Assembly: GCA_040902585.1 (NCBI GenBank)
Contig: JBBDXA010000148.1
Location: 1-24,102, forward strand
DNA from: JBBDXA01 sp040902585
GTDB taxonomy: Bacteria > Planctomycetota > Phycisphaerae > Phycisphaerales > Phycisphaeraceae
Direction: 5' to 3'
DNA length: 24,102 bases
The notes under the pieces are model-generated. The model ran no database searches, was not told the origin of the DNA, and was given only the letters and a program-made list of their open reading frames with translations. Of this stretch, positions 19,906 to 24,102 are shown one piece after another; within the stretch, counting starts at the first letter, position 1; each line of letters opens with the position of its first letter. A program made the translations under genes and the position numbers.

Positions 19906-20463
19906 ATGACCCGAGCCCTTTCACATCGATTCACGGTTACCGATGTTCACCGCATGGTGGAATCCGGGATGTTTCATGAAGACGATCGCGTCGAGTTGCT
20001 CAACGGGGAGGTCGTGGATATGCCGCCACCGGGACCATTACACTCGGAAGTGATTGATCGGCTGATTGCTGTGTTCAGCAAGCTTGTGCCGCGACAGGCC
20101 CGAATGCGCGTGCAGGATCCGGTGCAACTGAGCGACATCTCACAGCCGCAGCCCGACATCGTTCTCATTCGTCCGCGAGCGGAGGGTTACGCGGATCGTC
20201 ATCCGGGTCCGAAAGATATTCACTTGCTGGTCGAGGTCGGTGACAGTTCAATCCGATTCGACCTTGAAGCCAAGATTCCACTTTACGCACTGGCAGGTGT
20301 CGCCGAGGTCTGGCTGGTTGATGTTCAGCGCCAGATGTTCGTCGTGCATCGCAAGCCGCGCAAAGACGGCTACCAGCAGACGCCCGAGTTCGGCATCGGC
20401 GACAAGGTCAGCCCGTTGGCATTTCCGAAGTTGAAGGTCGCCGTGGCGGATATTCTGGCTTGA
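19906..20463 (+). CDS. Uma2 family (DUF820) putative restriction-nuclease-fold protein
   Basis: A 185-residue protein of the Uma2 family, which has a PD-(D/E)XK nuclease fold and is strongly expanded in planctomycetes and cyanobacteria. Visible family positions are Glu30 in RVELLNGEVVDMPPPGPLHS with His46, Asp84 in QPDIVLIRP, and Glu110 with Lys123 in HLLVEVGDSSIRFDLEAKIPLYA, followed by GVAEVWLVDV. All active-site residues are present. The biological role is unknown. I chose the ATG at 19906, where family resemblance starts (FTVTDVHRMVESG); a longer frame back to 19753 would overlap sucD. It probably has its own promoter directly at the start. Confidence 0.93.
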   Translation: MTRALSHRFTVTDVHRMVESGMFHEDDRVELLNGEVVDMPPPGPLHSEVIDRLIAVFSKLVPRQARMRVQDPVQLSDISQPQPDIVLIRPRAEGYADRHPGPKDIHLLVEVGDSSIRFDLEAKIPLYALAGVAEVWLVDVQRQMFVVHRKPRKDGYQQTPEFGIGDKVSPLAFPKLKVAVADILA

Positions 20464-20513
20464 GCATATGAGTCGAGGAAGTGTTTGGTTGGGTAGCGCC
20501 TGTCGGTTTGGAA

Positions 20514-21053
20514 TCAGATTTCGTAATCCGGTCCCTGAGTCTGACCTGTTTTGACTTCATATCTTTTCAATGCATCCAGTTTCTTGTCCCATCGCACTCG
20601 AAACAGTCGCACGAAAGCGTACACCACGGCATAGATGGCTATGAGCCCGATCGTCTCGAAAGCCGCTCGGGTGCGTGGCTCACTTCTGAAGAGCATGTTG
20701 GCGGCGACATACAGCAGAAGGATGGCAAAGCCGACGCGCAAGGTGCTGTCATGCAGATAACCCTTCGTTCCAACCTGTGCCCCGATCCACGCGCCGATGG
20801 CGAACATGACCGCGAGCACGGCGGCGGCAGGCAGGTTGACTTGCCCCGCTTTCCAGTAGGCGAGGAATGCGAAGACGCCGATGGGCGGCAGAAGCATCGC
20901 CATGCTCGTGCCGATCGCCTGCTTCTGGGTGAAGCCCAGGAGGAACATGAGTGCGGGAATGACGAGCAGTCCGCCACCGATGCCCAGCAGTCCGCTGATG
21001 ACACCGATGATCAGGCCGATCGCCGCGAGGACGGCTATTGCGCTGAAGGTCAT
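20514..21053 (-). CDS. TauE/SafE family sulfite/anion exporter-like protein (short form)
   Basis: A 179-residue integral membrane protein with the family signature GLLGIGGGLLVIPALM (21-36) and KQAIGTSMAMLLPPIGVFAFLAYWKAG (44-70). About five hydrophobic segments can be seen (5-38, 48-66, 74-96, 106-122, 133-152). The full-length family has seven to eight helices in two related halves; this is a half-size form and would need to dimerise to make a pore. TauE/SafE members export sulfite, sulfoacetate or similar anions; the substrate is not predictable here. It is convergent with the Uma2 gene, the two stops being 50 bases apart. Confidence 0.9.
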   Translation of the reverse strand: MTFSAIAVLAAIGLIIGVISGLLGIGGGLLVIPALMFLLGFTQKQAIGTSMAMLLPPIGVFAFLAYWKAGQVNLPAAAVLAVMFAIGAWIGAQVGTKGYLHDSTLRVGFAILLLYVAANMLFRSEPRTRAAFETIGLIAIYAVVYAFVRLFRVRWDKKLDALKRYEVKTGQTQGPDYEI

Positions 21054-21104
21054 GCTGACATGCTAGCGGGCCGGCGCAGGCTGTACCGGAAAGGGGGAGA
21101 TGAA

Positions 21105-22304
21105 TCAGGAGCGGCGCGGGTTGCGCCCCTGGCCATGTCGCTCGGCGCGTGGCTTGTCGTTGCCATCGGCGGTGCCCGAATCCGGCGGTGGCGATTCGCC
21201 TGTGGACTCGGCGGAGCGCGGCGCGAGGCCTTCCAGCACGCCGAAGATCATCCTTCCCGCGCTGGTCTGATAGTTGCTCGTGACGTTGAAGATCACCTCT
21301 TCGCCGATGTGTTGCCGGGCGTTCTCGACGACCACCATCGTGCCGTCTTCCATGTAGCCGACACCTTGCGACGCCCCTTCGCCGAGTTTCTGGATGCGCA
21401 CGCGCATGTGTTCGCCGGGCAGCACGACCGGGCGCAGGGCGTTGGTCAGGTCATTGAGGTTGATGGTCTCGACGCCGCGGAGTTCGGCGACCTTCTTGAG
21501 GTTGAAGTCGTTGGTCATCAGCCGGCCCTTGACCGCCAGCGCCATGGCGACGAGCTTCTGGTCGACGTTGCCGCCTTCGTAGTCGGCATCTTCCATGGTG
21601 ACATCGACAATCTTGCTGGCCTGGAGTTTCTGGAGGATGTCCAGGCCGCGGCGACCGCGAGCGCGTTTGAGCTTGTCGCCCGAGTCGGAGATGGTTTGCA
21701 GTTCGTTGAGCACGAAGCGCGGGACCATGACCGTGCCCTGGACGATGTTGGTGGTGATGATGTCGAGGATGCGGCCGTCGATGATGATGCTGGTGTCGAG
21801 AATGGTGGGACGGTTGCCGCGGATCTGCCTGGCGAACTCGACGTAAGGGATGACGAATCGGAAGTCGTCCTTGGTCTGCACGACGAGGGTGATGCCGATG
21901 TAGCAGGTGATGAGTCCGATGAAGACCTTGACGCCCTGGAGGAGCTGACTGATGGCCAGGAGCTTGCGCTCGGCATCGTTGAGTTGAATGGATTCCTTTT
22001 CCAGGACTGTGTGCAGGTCAGGCCAGACGACGAGGCCGAAGAGATCGACGACAAAGGAGAGCGCGTAGGCCGCGAGCAGGCCGGCGATGAGGCCGAGGAA
22101 CACGCCCGAGACAGCGGAGAGTTTCTTGCGGGGCGTGTAGATATCGACGGCGATGACGACCGCGGCCAGGCCGAGCGTGCAGGCGAGCATAAGCAGGACG
22201 TTGCCGACGTCGGCCCCGAGGCTGAGCTGGACGCCCAGGATGTAGAGCATCGCCACGGCCGTCGCGAGCACGACGAACACACCGCGGAGGATGACGATAA
22301 TCAT
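21105..22304 (-). CDS. YacL-like membrane protein with PIN and TRAM domains
   Basis: A 399-residue protein with four N-terminal membrane helices (about 5-25, 33-53, 66-88, 122-142), then a PIN nuclease-like domain (about 166-285) and a TRAM domain (about 298-358). The PIN acidic residues are Asp170 in TILDTSIIIDG, Glu201 in LNELQTI, and Asp266 in LMTNDFNL. This is the layout of Bacillus subtilis YacL, whose precise role is not settled. PIN domains cut RNA and TRAM binds RNA, so a membrane-bound RNase is likely. A polar tail rich in Pro, Ser and Arg follows. AGGAAGG lies 7 bases upstream of the ATG, a good site. The gene is divergent from the SRP RNA/dnaX unit. Confidence 0.93.
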   Translation of the reverse strand: MIIVILRGVFVVLATAVAMLYILGVQLSLGADVGNVLLMLACTLGLAAVVIAVDIYTPRKKLSAVSGVFLGLIAGLLAAYALSFVVDLFGLVVWPDLHTVLEKESIQLNDAERKLLAISQLLQGVKVFIGLITCYIGITLVVQTKDDFRFVIPYVEFARQIRGNRPTILDTSIIIDGRILDIITTNIVQGTVMVPRFVLNELQTISDSGDKLKRARGRRGLDILQKLQASKIVDVTMEDADYEGGNVDQKLVAMALAVKGRLMTNDFNLKKVAELRGVETINLNDLTNALRPVVLPGEHMRVRIQKLGEGASQGVGYMEDGTMVVVENARQHIGEEVIFNVTSNYQTSAGRMIFGVLEGLAPRSAESTGESPPPDSGTADGNDKPRAERHGQGRNPRRS

Positions 22305-22470
22305 GACTTGACCTTCCTCGATTCAGGATGTCGGATGCGTCAGGATAGCAGGCGATGGGGAAAGACGTCCTGCCGGGAATCGCCGCTGCGGCCCGTTCGC
22401 AAAGAGGGGCAGCAAGTGCTATCATGCCCAGTCCGGCGATGGATGAGCGATTCATCATTGCTGAGTGTCA

Positions 22471-22596
22471 ACCGCGCGAGCAAACGGCTGGGCCCGGTGC
22501 GCAGGTGGGCTCGTGAACCGGGTCAGGCCTTGACCGGAGCAGCCCTAAGCGTCGCTTGCCTGGTGCGTCGGTGTCCTGGCCGTTTGCACGCGCGGT
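22471..22596 (+). ncRNA. ffs: Signal recognition particle RNA (small bacterial type)
   Basis: The conserved SRP helix 8 core is present: GGTCAGGCC, a TTGA loop, then CCGGAGCAGCCCTAAG (22521-22549), preceded by the typical GGTGCGCAGGTGGGCTCGTG. The ends 22471-22488 and 22579-22596 pair over 18 bases with one mismatch (ACCGCGCG... with ...CGCGCGGT), closing a single long hairpin as in 4.5S-type RNAs. The position directly upstream of dnaX is the same as in many other bacteria. The exact transcript ends are inferred from pairing. The RNA forms, with Ffh, the particle that targets membrane proteins. Confidence 0.92.
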
Positions 22597-22605
22597 GGAT
22601 TGAAC

Positions 22606-22712
22606 GGGGTGTAGGGTTTGGGGTTTGGGGTGTAGGGTCAAGGCGGCATCGTGCCGCAACTCCGATCCCTTGTTTGTCGACCCCACACCCGACACCCCAT
22701 ACCCCACACCCC
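22606..22712. repeat. Two facing 7-bp repeat arrays and a hairpin in the dnaX leader
   Basis: 22606-22637 is a G-rich array (GGGGTGT, AGGGTTT, GGGGTTT, GGGGTGT). 22681-22712 is a C-rich array (CCCCACA, CCCGACA, CCCCATA, CCCCACA) roughly complementary to it. Between them is a perfect hairpin GCGGCA-TCG-TGCCGC (22643-22657). The C-rich array ends 6 bases before the dnaX ATG and replaces any Shine-Dalgarno. The G-rich array has five G-runs spaced by 3-4 bases, a G-quadruplex pattern. Confidence 0.85.
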
Positions 22713-22718
22713 GATCCC

Positions 22719-24102
22719 ATGTCCTACACCGTCCTGGCAAGACGATACCGCTCCAGCACCTTTGATGAAGTCATCGGGCAGGAGGCCATTGCCAAAACTC
22801 TTCTCAACGCCATCGCTCAGAGCCGCGTCGCTCACGCCTATCTCTTCACCGGCACGCGCGGTGTCGGCAAAACGACTACTGCCCGCCTCTTCGCCCGGGC
22901 CCTCAACGCACCGGACTCGATCCCCGGTTGCCCCAAGCCCGGCTTCATCGCCGCGGGTGACTCGGACAAGAAAAGCAAGAAGGGGAAAAAAGACAAAGGC
23001 GACGCTCACGAGTACCCGGCCCAGGATGTTCAGGATCGCATGGCTGACGCCATCATGGCCGGCCAGGATCTGAACGTCATCGAGATCGACGGTGCTTCCA
23101 ACAACGGCGTCGAGCAGGCGCGGCAGCTCATCTCCAACGCGGGCCTCGCGCCCACCGGCAACGCGCTCTACAAGGTCTACATCATCGACGAAGTTCACAT
23201 GCTCTCGACCGCGGCGTTCAACGCGCTATTGAAGACCATGGAGGAGCCGCCCTCGCATGTGAAGTTCATCCTCTGCACCACCGAAGCCCACAAGGTGCCC
23301 GCGACGATCCAGTCGCGCTGCCAGCGGTTCGACTTCCGCAACATTCCCACTGCGAAGATCTCCGAGCATCTCAAAACGGTGCTCAAGCAGGAGAAGGTGA
23401 AGGCTGAGGACGAAGTCGTCTGGCAGCTCGCACGCCTGGGCAACGGCTCGATGCGCGATGCGCTCTCCCTGCTCGATCGACTGATCGCCACAGGCGAATC
23501 GCCCCTGACCGACAAGGTGCTCGAAGACATGCTCGGCCTGCCCGCGCCGCAGCTCATCATCGAACTCATGGACGCCTTCGCGGCAGGGGATGTCGGCGCA
23601 TCGCTCACGCAGACCGCAGCCCTGCTTAATCGCGGCATCAGTGAAGATCAGGTCATCGAAGTGCTCATCGATCGCCTGCGCACGCTCATGCTCGTCGTCG
23701 CCTGCGGCGCGGACAGTGACCTCGTTGAGTTGTCAGATGAAGCCAAGACGCTCGCCGCAGCGCAGGCGAAGAAGTTTGATGCGGCCGGGCTGGTTCACAT
23801 GATTGCGTTGTGTGAGCATGTCTCGCGCTCGATGCGGCAAAGCTCCAATCCAAGGGCCCTGCTCGACGCGACGATCGCCAGGCTGGCGCTGGCGGAGAAA
23901 ATGGCGGATGTGGCGGCACTGCTCGCCGGTCGCGGCTCGCTGCCTGCGGGAGATTCAAAAAAAAAAGTAGTGGGAGGTGAGGGCAGGGAGGCAGGAGTCA
24001 GGAGTCAGGAGTCAGGAGACAGGGGACAGGAGGCAGGGGACAGGAGACAGGGGACAGGGGACAGGGGACAGGAGGCAGGGGAGAGGGGGCACGCGCGTTT
24101 CG
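22719..24102 (+). CDS. dnaX: DNA polymerase III subunit gamma/tau (5' part; runs off the window)
   Basis: The clamp-loader ATPase of the replicase. From the ATG at 22719 the frame is open to the window end (461 codons). Walker A TGTRGVGKTTTAR (44-56), the NVIEIDGASNNGVEQAR block (119-135), Walker B YIIDEVHML (154-162), sensor 1 CTTEAHKVP (186-194) and SRCQRFDF (199-206) are all present. The zinc module between Walker A and the IEID block normally has four Cys; here only Cys71 remains, and the loop is a Lys/Asp-rich stretch (KKSKKGKKDKGD, 84-95). The collar domain ends near residue 408. Directly after it are ten A residues and a 7-bp repeat tract coding GVRSQESGDRGQEAGDRRQG. The C-terminal tau part is outside the window. 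Confidence 0.97.
   Translation, partial: MSYTVLARRYRSSTFDEVIGQEAIAKTLLNAIAQSRVAHAYLFTGTRGVGKTTTARLFARALNAPDSIPGCPKPGFIAAGDSDKKSKKGKKDKGDAHEYPAQDVQDRMADAIMAGQDLNVIEIDGASNNGVEQARQLISNAGLAPTGNALYKVYIIDEVHMLSTAAFNALLKTMEEPPSHVKFILCTTEAHKVPATIQSRCQRFDFRNIPTAKISEHLKTVLKQEKVKAEDEVVWQLARLGNGSMRDALSLLDRLIATGESPLTDKVLEDMLGLPAPQLIIELMDAFAAGDVGASLTQTAALLNRGISEDQVIEVLIDRLRTLMLVVACGADSDLVELSDEAKTLAAAQAKKFDAAGLVHMIALCEHVSRSMRQSSNPRALLDATIARLALAEKMADVAALLAGRGSLPAGDSKKKVVGGEGREAGVRSQESGDRGQEAGDRRQGTGDRGQEAGERGHARF
23957..23980 (+). promoter_or_regulatory. A10 slippage site with stops in both alternative frames (gamma/tau switch)
   Basis: Ten A (23957-23966) follow the dnaX collar domain. In the normal frame they are part of TCA AAA AAA AAA GTA. 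Loss of one A, or a +1 shift, gives TAG at 23968-23970. Gain of one A, or a -1 shift, gives TGA at 23978-23980 after four codons. Both would yield a protein of about 415-420 residues, the size of a gamma subunit. A GGGAG motif (23948-23952) lies just upstream. Confidence 0.75.
23984..24083 (+). repeat. CAGGAGT/CAGGGGA heptamer tract in the dnaX linker
   Basis: From 23992 to 24075 there are twelve consecutive 7-bp units (CAGGAGT three times, then CAGGAGA, CAGGGGA and CAGGAGG variants), with less regular units on both sides. Twelve units are 84 bases, or exactly 28 codons, so the reading frame is kept. No stop appears in the dnaX frame. Confidence 0.92.

Overview
The window is about 24 kb of GC-rich bacterial chromosome. 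A 10-N scaffold gap suggests a draft or metagenome-assembled genome. Gene content points to Planctomycetota, most likely a Phycisphaerae-like lineage. The pointers are a FlgI-like/HEAT lipoprotein, an SMC with lineage-specific insertions, a DnaX without its zinc cysteines, a REP-associated transposase with several palindromic repeat families, and start sites that mostly lack a Shine-Dalgarno. The phylum call is inference from these features; no 16S or ribosomal protein gene is present.

Layout. From 1 to 6 kb are housekeeping genes: dprA and hisD on the plus strand, then on the minus strand a REP-associated Y1 transposase (RAYT), a bPH2 membrane protein, hpt and an SGNH hydrolase. hpt and the bPH2 gene overlap by ATGA. 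From 6.3 to 12.9 kb are a FlgI-like/HEAT lipoprotein and a very long smc gene, separated by a palindromic repeat pair with the assembly gap inside it. From 13.0 to 14.6 kb are a hydroxynitrile-lyase-like cupin and a KilA-N gene; the KilA-N gene is bracketed by two same-orientation copies of a 118-bp inverted-repeat element. From 14.6 to 18.9 kb is an accessory island of small genes and wreckage: an M20 peptidase tail, a GNAT stub, a membrane protein, a DUF3892 protein, an HNH-like protein, two broken ASCH genes around a nucleotidyltransferase-like pair, and a MazF-like toxin without a start codon behind an antitoxin stub. From 18.9 kb to the end come sucD, a Uma2 nuclease-like gene, a TauE/SafE permease, a YacL-like PIN/TRAM membrane protein, the SRP RNA and the first 461 codons of dnaX.

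Two observations stand out. First, smc and the dnaX region are invaded by tandem repeats with a 7-bp period, of at least six unrelated sequence families. In smc the tracts stay in frame and fall at boundaries between conserved blocks. Two of the smc blocks also carry a short hairpin with a TTCA loop and covarying stems. Second, dnaX has a run of ten A residues exactly where the tau/gamma split is expected, with a stop codon a few bases later in each of the two other frames. This looks like programmed slippage making a gamma-like protein. Four distinct palindromic repeat types (RAYT-linked, gap-linked, 118-bp element, smc hairpins) indicate a genome very tolerant of repeat spread.
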